64,000 nucleotides of DNA, taken from Vibrio tetraodonis. Lineage in GTDB: Bacteria; Pseudomonadota; Gammaproteobacteria; Enterobacterales; Vibrionaceae. Where the stretch lies: positions 119,739 through 183,738 of the forward strand of contig NZ_QLYY01000013.1 of NCBI RefSeq assembly GCF_003350295.1. The letters run 5' to 3'. Made by a program: the position numbers and the translations under genes. The notes under the pieces are model-generated. The model saw nothing but the letters and a program-made list of their open reading frames with translations, was not told the origin of the DNA and did no database searches. This document shows, piece by piece, positions 20,514 to 29,700 of this stretch. Position 1 is the stretch's first letter. The number at the start of each line of letters is the position of its first letter.

Positions 20514-23500
20514 TTAAGCTTCCTCTTGAGCAAATACATATAATGCACTTTGAAATACGGGGTTAAACCAATGACGATCAAACTCGACAATCTGTCGCAA
20601 ATGGAAATAATGAATGGGATAAAGTGTCGACGATAGTTCTTCCAATTGAACTTTTCCACACGCCACTGCCGCTGCAAAGATAGGAAAATAAAGGACGCTC
20701 TTGTGGAACCCACGAATGACTTCGAAATGAATAAGCGATTCACAGTGTTTTTTGCACCATGTTTCTAACTCAAAACTAAATGCTGTCGGCCACTCACGGT
20801 CAGACAAATGAACTCGCACCAAGTCTTGACTCCATTCAGGCAGACAATGTTGAAAAACAGCTGACAAATTCGGTTCTGATTGGATAAATTGATCGGAGAA
20901 CAATGCTCGACACTGTTCTTCAAACAATGGGGTAAATTCTGAAAGTGTTTCTAGTCTACTGTTTACTTTGTTATCCACCACTTTGTCAGGCAGTCCTATG
21001 CTTAACAACATCTGACGATATTTATCAATATTCGACTGCCAAATATGCAGCGGTATAAGCTCCCAAATAACATTAAATTCCACTTTCAAACGTTCCATTA
21101 ACTGAACGGGGTTATCAGCTTTAAACGCAAGTGCTGATAGGCAAGCGGTGTGTTTCACTATTGCTTTCCATACTTCAAACGTAGCCATTGGGAGGTGAGA
21201 ATAATTGGCAAACAAGTCATTAATAAATCGCCAACTACTGTGATTAAAATCATTAGCTAACATTGGAAATACATCGGCTATCGCATTTGGATTAGTTATT
21301 GGGTGGAATAAGGCAACAGCCTTGTTTAAGGTATGGATATCACTAATACAATCAATAGCCTCACTACCAGGAATAAATTTTGCGCGAAATGCCAGCTCAG
21401 TCTTGCTTGAAGGAACGATTAACGCTGGCTGATATAACCTTTTATTCAGTTCGAATACACCTGTCGCTGCGCCATTGGAATATCTTTGTTGAAGAGCATG
21501 CGGTTTTTCTGCTGGGTCTGCCAAATTAATCACTTCTGGCTGAATGATGAAATCTTTCCCCAGCTTCACGTCAAAACTTACCGTCTCATTAACCAACTGG
21601 GCTTCGGTTGCATATCGACCAATAATTATTTGTTGCTCTCTACAACCCGCCCCCCCAATTACCATTCGAACTTCATCATCAAGTTCACCAGATGCCGCCA
21701 GTAGCTCCTGAATTCTATGACGGAACTCATATAGACTTACTTCAAGGACCTTATTTGTAACCTTGTACTCCCAATAATAATAAGCATCACGAGACTTCAT
21801 AGGTCCTTTCAATTCAATATGATAACTCGCCGCAACATCCACGCGCGGGAAAAACTGAATACGCGCGCCTAATAAATCATCGATGGTGATACGTTTAGCT
21901 AGACCCTTACCATCTTTGTCAAAGATTAATGCACTAGACGCTGGAAAAGGTACCCGTACTTTTATCGGGTCAGCCATCAAGTTAGCACTTATGGAAAGAA
22001 TAATATCTGCTGGCGGTGCCCCTTCGGCTGTCACCTTGATCCTTTTACCGCTTTCTATATTTATTTTCTTATAAGAGATTTGCTCTCCTTCTATCGATAC
22101 AAATAAGTTGCGTTCACAATGAAGATCAACGTAGCCACTATTAGCTTGTTTAGACGGCTTAAGCTCAAGCTGGAATGACTGCGGAAGAATAGCAAGCCGT
22201 TTACGAAGTATTGTGCGATTACCACTCCCCTTTAAACGTACTGATTGGATACCAAACAAACCAGATTGATGAGCTTCTCCTAATGGCTTACTACCTAACC
22301 ACAATTCTGTATTCGATTCTTGACTGGTAATGGTTGGCAAACCCAAATAGATTGGTTGTCCCGTACTAGAGTAATACTGTAATTTAGCTCCTCGCACACT
22401 CACTTGCTCAGCCAACACTGCTGACTGACGAGTCGATATTACATAGGTGTCGCCTTCTTCAGTACGGTAATCAATCTTAATTTCCCCACTAAACTCTACT
22501 AATTGGTAGCGTTCAGTCGTTACTGACTTGCACAAGTCTGGAAACTCGGCTGTGTACGTTGAACCTTTTAGCAAAAGAGCTTTAAGTTGGTCTGCTTTGA
22601 CATTTACGCTTCCTTGCCCAATGACCCAATCATGTTCACCGTCTGACTTAAGTACAATCGGCATCTCATTGATAGAGATGTCACAGTTCGGAATTTCTTC
22701 TCGATGGAGCTCAATACCAGCTTGTAACACGACTAGGTACAAGTCTTGCTCTATGGATTGGCGACGAAACTCACAAGCAGGGGTTCGCAAAATAACCTGA
22801 GTCATTTCACCTTCAAAGGTTGTATGCCCAACACCCAACTCGGCAATTACTCGATTACCTTCTTGTATAAATAACTCAACTCGACTATTTATCAATGCTT
22901 CGCGTTTAAAAGGCATTGATATCGCCTTCATCAATTTAATTTGAGTAACAAAGCCCAAGTCTTCATTGTTCGAAACCCTTTGCCAGCAAATAATTCGTTT
23001 TGGTTGTTGTGATTTGCTTTGTCGCTGAACTGAAGCTGACGTCAGTAAACTGGAGAGAAATTCACTGCCAGTGTCTGTATCAAGTGGGATTGGAAATAGA
23101 TCTCGCCAATTTGGCAATTGAGCGTCTAAATGGTTGGCTGGTTGTTCTTGTTGTTGCAAATTGTATTCATCGGTTAAACGCAACAATAGCTCCGCCATAT
23201 TAGTAATAAGATCAACGGTCGTTTCTTGTCTAAATGCCTCAGGTAAGTGTTCAAGCCCCTCTAACACCAACTCAAAAGGCGACTGACCGAGTGCTTGAGC
23301 ATCATCAAAAACCCTAAGAATACGCTTAAAAATTAGTAAGAACCTGCCACCTTCACTAGCTAGCAGACCATAAGGTAGACCCCCCTCTCGAAACACTGAA
23401 CCAAGAAAACTATGCCTATCATCGTTATATTGACTAACGGTTCGCTGCCAATATTTAAAACCTGTTTTTATTACCTTACTACGTTGATTTGCATCTAACT

Positions 23501-23816
23501 CAAACCCTAAACTGCTTGATATACCACTCCAACTCCATCCTCCTTGATATTTACGTCGGTACCATTCAGCACTAAAAAGACAAAAAGCCGCACACCAGCT
23601 ACTATCCCGATGCAACTTTGTTGGCAATTTTTGGCTTTTTAAACTGATTTGCAAATGACGATATTCGGGCTCTGATAGTTGATAGGTAAATAGCGGCTGA
23701 CCCGTGGGCTGAGATAGTTCTCGTTTCGTCAAAATGGCCCTTAGACAGCTATTAACAGAAGTAGAGTCGAATATCATACTTGCAGATCCAAGTTTGCTAC
23801 GGGGCGTAGTATCCAT
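20514..23816 (-). CDS. druH: Druantia type III protein DruH (putative)
   Basis: The start at 23816 (MDTTPRSK) has a strong AAGGAGG eight bases upstream, so the longer frame to 23846 is not used. The 1100-residue product has no obvious enzymatic motif; it is a large mixed alpha/beta protein with an N-terminal helical part and a beta-rich middle. It immediately precedes the DruE-type helicase, with the stop and next start separated by no bases. This two-gene layout (about 1100 aa then about 2100 aa helicase/DUF1998) is that of Druantia type III. Identification is therefore mainly contextual. It probably acts with DruE to recognise or process phage DNA. Confidence 0.65.
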   Translation of the reverse strand: MDTTPRSKLGSASMIFDSTSVNSCLRAILTKRELSQPTGQPLFTYQLSEPEYRHLQISLKSQKLPTKLHRDSSWCAAFCLFSAEWYRRKYQGGWSWSGISSSLGFELDANQRSKVIKTGFKYWQRTVSQYNDDRHSFLGSVFREGGLPYGLLASEGGRFLLIFKRILRVFDDAQALGQSPFELVLEGLEHLPEAFRQETTVDLITNMAELLLRLTDEYNLQQQEQPANHLDAQLPNWRDLFPIPLDTDTGSEFLSSLLTSASVQRQSKSQQPKRIICWQRVSNNEDLGFVTQIKLMKAISMPFKREALINSRVELFIQEGNRVIAELGVGHTTFEGEMTQVILRTPACEFRRQSIEQDLYLVVLQAGIELHREEIPNCDISINEMPIVLKSDGEHDWVIGQGSVNVKADQLKALLLKGSTYTAEFPDLCKSVTTERYQLVEFSGEIKIDYRTEEGDTYVISTRQSAVLAEQVSVRGAKLQYYSSTGQPIYLGLPTITSQESNTELWLGSKPLGEAHQSGLFGIQSVRLKGSGNRTILRKRLAILPQSFQLELKPSKQANSGYVDLHCERNLFVSIEGEQISYKKINIESGKRIKVTAEGAPPADIILSISANLMADPIKVRVPFPASSALIFDKDGKGLAKRITIDDLLGARIQFFPRVDVAASYHIELKGPMKSRDAYYYWEYKVTNKVLEVSLYEFRHRIQELLAASGELDDEVRMVIGGAGCREQQIIIGRYATEAQLVNETVSFDVKLGKDFIIQPEVINLADPAEKPHALQQRYSNGAATGVFELNKRLYQPALIVPSSKTELAFRAKFIPGSEAIDCISDIHTLNKAVALFHPITNPNAIADVFPMLANDFNHSSWRFINDLFANYSHLPMATFEVWKAIVKHTACLSALAFKADNPVQLMERLKVEFNVIWELIPLHIWQSNIDKYRQMLLSIGLPDKVVDNKVNSRLETLSEFTPLFEEQCRALFSDQFIQSEPNLSAVFQHCLPEWSQDLVRVHLSDREWPTAFSFELETWCKKHCESLIHFEVIRGFHKSVLYFPIFAAAVACGKVQLEELSSTLYPIHYFHLRQIVEFDRHWFNPVFQSALYVFAQEEA

Positions 23817-24131
23817 TGATAACCCCTCCTTAGTGCCTAGCCTCAAATTTTATTTTGCTAAATACTCCGTACTTAGCAGCCCTCAAATACAATCACACAC
23901 ATTGCAACAAATATCATAACAGGTAACAAGTTGATTTTATATGGGATAAGTAGGCAGTCACACTTTGATTTAGTAAATAAAATTACCGAGGTGTGACTAG
24001 TTTTACATAATTTGCGAGCATTGCTCTTAGACGTGAGACCTTGGAGCCCCTAGGTATATAAATCTAAAACCTGACTATTCAGTAATTATCCTCGTAACTA
24101 AAAAGATACTCTAGTCTATCACCTTCCCTTG
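23817..24131. other. Intergenic region upstream of the Druantia operon
   Basis: These 315 bases hold no supported gene. They must contain the minus-strand promoter for druH-druE. An 8-bp inverted pair (AGTCACAC at 23956-23963, GTGTGACT at 23991-23998) is the only structure noted. Confidence 0.4.
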
Positions 24132-24317
24132 CTACTCTACGACTGTGAACGCTATACCACATGCACCGACTATTTTTAGTTTTGTATGTTTGTTGACAAA
24201 GCCCCATACAATGGCGATTACTCCGAATAAAACACCAATTAATGGAATAAATGGCATCCCACCAATAACATAGCCTAGACAGCCAGCTTCTATATTATTT
24301 TCTTGTTTATTTTCCAT
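24132..24317 (-). CDS. Small two-helix membrane protein
   Basis: A 61-residue protein with a short polar N-terminus and two hydrophobic helices (about residues 14-40 and 47-60). Its ATG comes one base after the stop of a 37-residue frame (24319-24432), suggesting coupled translation. Its position downstream of the duplicated immunity genes suggests a remnant or accessory of that locus. No family is recognised. Confidence 0.4.
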   Translation of the reverse strand: MENKQENNIEAGCLGYVIGGMPFIPLIGVLFGVIAIVWGFVNKHTKLKIVGACGIAFTVVE

Positions 24318-24318
24318 A

Positions 24319-24451
24319 CTACTTCGATACTTCTTGTGGTTTATAACGCTGAATTAAGGTGTGATCAACGCTACCACGAAATTTAACCATACTAACGTAA
24401 ACACAAAACCCAACGATAGAATAAAAAACCATGACTGTTTTTTCTTTTCAC
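24319..24451 (-). pseudogene. Truncated third copy of the immunity gene, fused to a short unrelated frame
   Basis: From the GTG at 24451 the minus strand encodes the first 11 residues of the immunity proteins (KRKNSHGFLF after the start), then diverges and stops at 24392. In another frame an ATG at 24432 gives a 37-residue peptide with a hydrophobic segment (FYSIVGFCVYVSMV), which ends just before the next gene. The junction near 24415-24425 marks where the repeat unit breaks off. This looks like the end point of the tandem duplication. Confidence 0.55.
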
Positions 24452-24618
24452 CGTTATATATCACTTATGACTATATTGCATACCACTTGGCTTTAAGCGC
24501 GCTAACGAGTTGCTCAAGGTTGTCTAAATTTCGAACCACGCGCCAGAGTTTGATAGAAAGATATGACAGAGACTGGGCATTTTATCAGACATTCATCCAA
24601 CCTCTGTCTGCGCAGATA

Positions 24619-25569
24619 TCAATTGGGCACTTTTATTCGGCCGTACATAAGAGGAAGTTCATGCTCTAGCTCAAGAATGGTTTTTAATCTCTCTTCAAAT
24701 GATTCTGGGCGCTTGTCTATGCGAAAATAGGTCCTTGGGCGCTCTCTAAAAAAGTGCTCTCCTGTGATTAACGCGCTTTTGCCTTTATCCATATAATTGA
24801 ATAGTTGAGCAAAGAAATAGTCGTTATCTTTCTCTCCATTGAGTGTCACCTTACCCGTAGGCTGGATAAGGATGGGCTGAGTACAGTAGCCAATTTTACC
24901 TTTTTTGTTTTCGCAATATAGGTACAGTTGCAGGCCTGTTCTGTGTTCCAAAAAACCTAAATTTTCAAACCGACAAGCAGCGACACGGCCAAAAAACCAA
25001 GTATAAACAATCCCTCTTTTGCGATCGAAATAGATATCAGCAGGTCTTGGAGTATTAATAAAGAAAATGCTAAAGAAAATTGCCAAGCATAGGGAAACAC
25101 CAGAAACAACAAAGTCTTTTATCAGAAATTTTTGCTGGGTTTCTGTTCCGTAAGAAAACACAGCTTGGCTGTAACTCCAAAGAGTATAATTACCATCCGT
25201 ATCAAGCATGGTTTTATAATAGGAATAACGGTTACTGTGAAATTCATTAAATTCATACCCCATTGATTCTTTGACTTGATAGCTACTCAGAACTTCCCTA
25301 GCATGAGCCAGCGAACTGGGACCTAAATCACTTGAAAAAGTGTATACTAAAAACCAAAGCGCGATAACTAGCGGTACTAGAAACGGTAATCGCAAATTAT
25401 CTCTTGCGCTGCGCACGGCAAGCACATCATCTGTGACCTCCATAAAAGGCTCAAGTGGATCATCTTCAGGTTTGATTGAAGTGATCTTGGCAAACTCTTG
25501 TCGCCATTTCACTAGCTTTTGTGGGTAATGATACCTAAATAAAAAACCGTGGCTGTTTTTTCTTTTCAC
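24619..25569 (-). CDS. Putative T6SS immunity membrane protein (DUF6708-like), copy 2
   Basis: A 316-residue protein starting at a GTG at 25569 and nearly identical to copy 1 at both ends. Two membrane helices are visible (about residues 61-80 and 146-168); a conserved cytoplasmic part follows (PADIYFDRKRGIVYTWFFGRVAAC). The segment between the helices, probably periplasmic, differs from copy 1 in most positions. Repeated membrane proteins just after a PAAR-like effector are typical immunity genes, and differing periplasmic loops would match variant toxins. The DUF6708 assignment is from memory of the family and not proven. Confidence 0.65.
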   Translation of the reverse strand: MKRKNSHGFLFRYHYPQKLVKWRQEFAKITSIKPEDDPLEPFMEVTDDVLAVRSARDNLRLPFLVPLVIALWFLVYTFSSDLGPSSLAHAREVLSSYQVKESMGYEFNEFHSNRYSYYKTMLDTDGNYTLWSYSQAVFSYGTETQQKFLIKDFVVSGVSLCLAIFFSIFFINTPRPADIYFDRKRGIVYTWFFGRVAACRFENLGFLEHRTGLQLYLYCENKKGKIGYCTQPILIQPTGKVTLNGEKDNDYFFAQLFNYMDKGKSALITGEHFFRERPRTYFRIDKRPESFEERLKTILELEHELPLMYGRIKVPN

Positions 25570-25735
25570 CGTTATATATCACTTATGACTATATTGCATA
25601 CCACTTGGCTTTAAGCGCGCTAACGAGTAGCTCAAGGTTGCTAGCTTTCAAAGCACATGCCAGAGTTTGATAGAAAGATATGACAGAGACTGGGCATTTT
25701 ATCAGACATTCATCCAACCTCTGTCTGCGCAGATA

Positions 25736-26692
25736 TCAATTAGGTACTTTTATTCGGCCGTACATAAGCGGAAGTTCATGCTCTAGCTCAAGAATGGTTT
25801 TTAATCGCTCTTCAAATGATTCTGGACGCTTGTCTATGCGAAAATAGGTCTTTGGGCGCTCTCTCAAAAAGTGCTCTCCTGTGATTAACGCGCTTTTGCC
25901 TTTATCCATATAATTGAATAGTTGAGCAAAGAAATAGTCGTTATCTTTCTCTCCATTGAGTGTCACCTTACCCGTAGGCTGAATAAGGATAGGCTGGGTA
26001 CAGTAGCCAATTTTACCTTTTTTATTTTCGCAATAAAGGTACAGTTGCAGCCCTGTTCTATGCTCCAAAAAACCTAAATTCTCAAACCGACAAGCAGCGA
26101 CACGGCCAAAAAACCAAGTGTAAACAATCCCTCTTTTGCGATCGAAATAGATATCAGCGGGCCTTGGAGTATTAATAAAGAAAATACTAAAGAAAATTGC
26201 CAAGCTTAGGGAAACACCAGAAAGAACGAGGAATACTACAAAAGACTCTTGCTCATATTCTGTTCCGTAGGTAAATACAGCTTGACTGTAACCCCAAAGG
26301 GAGTATTCACCATTTTTATCAAACATCGTTTTATAATATGCGTAGTTTTCCTTATCGTAATCGTCAAAGTAGCCACCTCTGGCTTCTTTGATTTGGTATT
26401 CAACAATTCTCTCTTTCCCTGTATTAATAGATGCAGTATTCAGCCCCAACTCTCCGACAAAGGTATAAACCATAAACCATAGTCCTATAACTAAAGGAAC
26501 TAGAAATGGTAATCGCAAATTATCTCTTGCGCTGCGCACGGCAAGCACATCATCTGTGACCTCCATAAAAGGCTCAAGTGGATCATCTTCAGGTTTGATT
26601 GAAGTGATCTTGGCAAACTCTTGTCGCCATTTCACTAGCTTTTGTGGGTATTGATACCTAAATAAAAAGCCATGACTGTTTTTTCTTTTCAT
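25736..26692 (-). CDS. Putative T6SS immunity membrane protein (DUF6708-like), copy 1
   Basis: A 318-residue paralogue of the copy at 24619-25569, with an ATG start. It has the same architecture: a cytoplasmic N-terminus, a helix, a loop of about 65 residues, a second helix and a large conserved C-terminal domain. It starts 11 bases after the effector stop at 26704, so it would be the cognate immunity gene of that effector, protecting the producer and its kin. The immunity role is inferred from position and membrane topology. Confidence 0.7.
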   Translation of the reverse strand: MKRKNSHGFLFRYQYPQKLVKWRQEFAKITSIKPEDDPLEPFMEVTDDVLAVRSARDNLRLPFLVPLVIGLWFMVYTFVGELGLNTASINTGKERIVEYQIKEARGGYFDDYDKENYAYYKTMFDKNGEYSLWGYSQAVFTYGTEYEQESFVVFLVLSGVSLSLAIFFSIFFINTPRPADIYFDRKRGIVYTWFFGRVAACRFENLGFLEHRTGLQLYLYCENKKGKIGYCTQPILIQPTGKVTLNGEKDNDYFFAQLFNYMDKGKSALITGEHFLRERPKTYFRIDKRPESFEERLKTILELEHELPLMYGRIKVPN

Positions 26693-26703
26693 TCTAATCT
26701 CTG

Positions 26704-29700
26704 CTAAATATTGCTTGGTTTATCATCAATCATTCCATAATACGTTTTTTCAAGAACGCCGTCTGACGTTAGCATACGTTTGGGCACAATAATATCTGGG
26801 CTTTGTTGGTAGTACCAATGCAAGTGCAGCTCTTCATCTGGCTTATTGTCCATCTCAACCGAAAAATTCAAATATAAGGTTCCATTAATCATTTCAGATT
26901 GGAGGAAATCTTCACTGTTGGCCGCCGCGCTAAGCGCCTGTTTAAATGCTTTTGTTGCCACTTCATCTTCAACCCATTTACGATTGACTGGCTGAATATA
27001 ATCCACAATTTTTTTGCTGCATACCATACCAATAAGATTGGATTGCCCCTTTATATAACTGGGCAATGCAATGCGATAACCATAGACTTTTTTGGTCCGT
27101 GATAAATCCTCCTCAACCCAGACTTTTAGCTCAGGGCGCAATAATAAGTTCATAAACTCTTGCTGTTCTATCTCAAATGCCAAACTAAATTTTGATTCAT
27201 GGTGTCTTTTAGCTGCGACATCCAACCTTTGCTGCATATTAAACTTACCACCCTGTTCAAAATACCAGAAAGAGTAATTTTTACTGTTACCCCAAAAGCA
27301 TCGAACCAGCAAATTTTCCAGTTCAGTCTTGCCATACTTTAGTTTCATTGACTCAGCTACAATCAAAAGGGAGAAACCTATCAAAGCAAAATACCCAGAG
27401 CTAATGGTCGCTGAGGAGATATTTCTCAACGCCAAAAGGGGCCCTGTAGCAAACATGGAATAAGCTATCATAGAGTTGATGTTGGCATACATCAGTCCTG
27501 TATTTCCCGTCTCATACGCATCTACAGCATCTACCGCTGAGGAGGCAACAAGTGCTAAATTCGACGCACCAATCAAGCCTGACATAATCTTAGATTGCAC
27601 TAGCAATGAAAGCTGCTCTAACCGACGGTCAATTACCCGAGTGGCCGCGTGTGCGCCTCCTTTTGTTATCGCGCCAAGCAGCCCAGGCAAGCCAGCGTAT
27701 ACGGCTTGATAGAATTTCTCGGAGTTCAGGGCTTTTTTGGCTAATAGCAGTTGCGCTCTTTGGGCCGCACTATGGTCAACAATCGCGGCCGATAACGCGG
27801 CAACTGCCAACGCATAATCTTGACTGGCAGACAACCAATCGTGACTTTTTGTCGGGTCGGCCTGTTCAAATTGATTGGATTGAGTCAACTGCACTAGCAT
27901 ATCGATATTGGCTCTTAAAGACAGCATAGAGATGGCTCCATCGGCTGTTTTACCCAGCAAATTAGCCGTAGTGTCTGCGTCAAAATTAGCAAAACGGTGT
28001 CCGTATTTAGGCAGCTTTAAATACGAGACCGCTTTATTATCTGCTTCTGTCTCTAGCCGAGGGAGCGTGGTTGTTTTTTCCACACTAGCCCATTTGATTA
28101 ATTTGGTGGCGGCTGGCATTACCGATTGCGTTCTGGTCATTTTGAAATGACGTTTCCCTACCGAATCTATGTGCTCGGCGAGTATTTTTCCGAGTTCCTC
28201 CAGAGTAATTCTAACGTTCCCGCCTTGCTCAACAATACCAAAGCCTTTTTCAAAGAAATCGGGGATAAAGTTGAGTAGCCCAGAATAGGCCGCTGGTTTT
28301 AAATTTAAGGCGGTCTTAGCCACCGTATCTGAGCCATAGGTGGCGAGCGCTGACACCCAGCTCCAGAAGAATTTTAGGAGATTAGGCGTTGTATCGGCGA
28401 GTGTCGCAGCCAGTTCAGCCCAATCAACTGTGCTTTGGCATTGAAGAAGGATCAGCTTGAGCTTTTCTTCGTAAGTCAGGTAAATATTGTTTGCACCTTG
28501 CTCATAAGCCAAGTTCATCATATTAATGGCCGTATCATGACCTTCCTGAGTGCCCTCAAGACCATCCATAACACTCGACATAATGTGGTTGAGCTTCTGA
28601 ACTTCTTTAAACGGCTCGATAGACTCCTCGGAGAAATACATATCGAAATAAGCATCAAGGGCACCCAATGAACCGTCTGCTAAATCTTCAAACGCGAACA
28701 TTGAAAACAGCTTGAGTATTTCAACTCTTCGCGTCTTAAAGTCTGAAAACAGTGCTTCTCTCTCATCATAGAAACTGGTCATTGCCTCAACATTGATGTT
28801 TTCTTGCACTGCTTTTCGGATCTCAGGATCTTTGTCGGGTTTCATTAGCTCACGAATTATGTCACCGATAACTCTAGGGTAAGTATCCGTGTTATCAGCC
28901 GCTTTTTCTGTCGTAACCAACAGTGATAGCACAAAGGACATTTCCGCTTGCCGCCCGACAGGATCAAACAAGGCGATAAGAGTACCGTCTTTTTGTTCAC
29001 TGTGACTTTTTTGCATGGTTTCAACCAGCTCATCGGCGGCAAGGTAGTAGTTTTTCGCCGTGGTGAACACATCCAAGCCGTATTTGCTGGGCTTGTCTTT
29101 GCTTTTATCCGCTAGCCATTTCACATCATGGCTGCGGTAATCTTCCACCAAACTACTTAAGGTATCTTGGGTGGCGGTGTCGCTAAAGTCATCGCTGGCG
29201 GCCATGTCAACTTGCTGCATGGCTTTGGTGCGCCATTCTTGGTCGCTGTTCATCTTATCTATGATGTCGGCGGCCCATTCGTGCTCTGAGTAAGCAATCG
29301 AGATTTTTTGTGTGCCATTGGTGACAAAGGCAAACGGGTAGAAAGTCGCGCCGGATGATATATCGAGCGTTAAGCCATCTTGGGCGTTTTCTTCGTTGGT
29401 GAAATAGTACTTCTCAAACTTTTCAATCACGCCGGTGGCGGTTTCGGTTTGCGCGTAGCGGAAGATATGGATCTGCTGATTATCGGCTTTACCTTCTTCC
29501 TCTTTGATGTAAATCCAACCTTCACGCAACAGGCGCAAGATATAACCGCCAGTTTCATTAAGGCCGGAAGCGCTGGCCATTTCTGGCAGAGTGGGCGGCG
29601 CTTGGGCAGGCATAATGGTGTCAAAGAAGTTGGCATAGCCATAGCGCACTGGATAAATTGGCAACACGTCGGCTATTTTACCTGGCACTTCGTTCATAAA

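Larger units (their letters stand above)
24433..26692 (-). repeat. Tandem duplication of immunity gene plus spacer (about 1.12 kb unit)
   Basis: The immunity coding regions (24619-25569 and 25736-26692) and the roughly 165-base spacers downstream of them recur with an offset of about 1120 bases. The spacer blocks 24433-24618 and 25551-25735 are near identical apart from a short divergent patch. Within the genes, both ends are nearly identical but the region encoding about residues 66-140 differs strongly. Confidence 0.85.
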
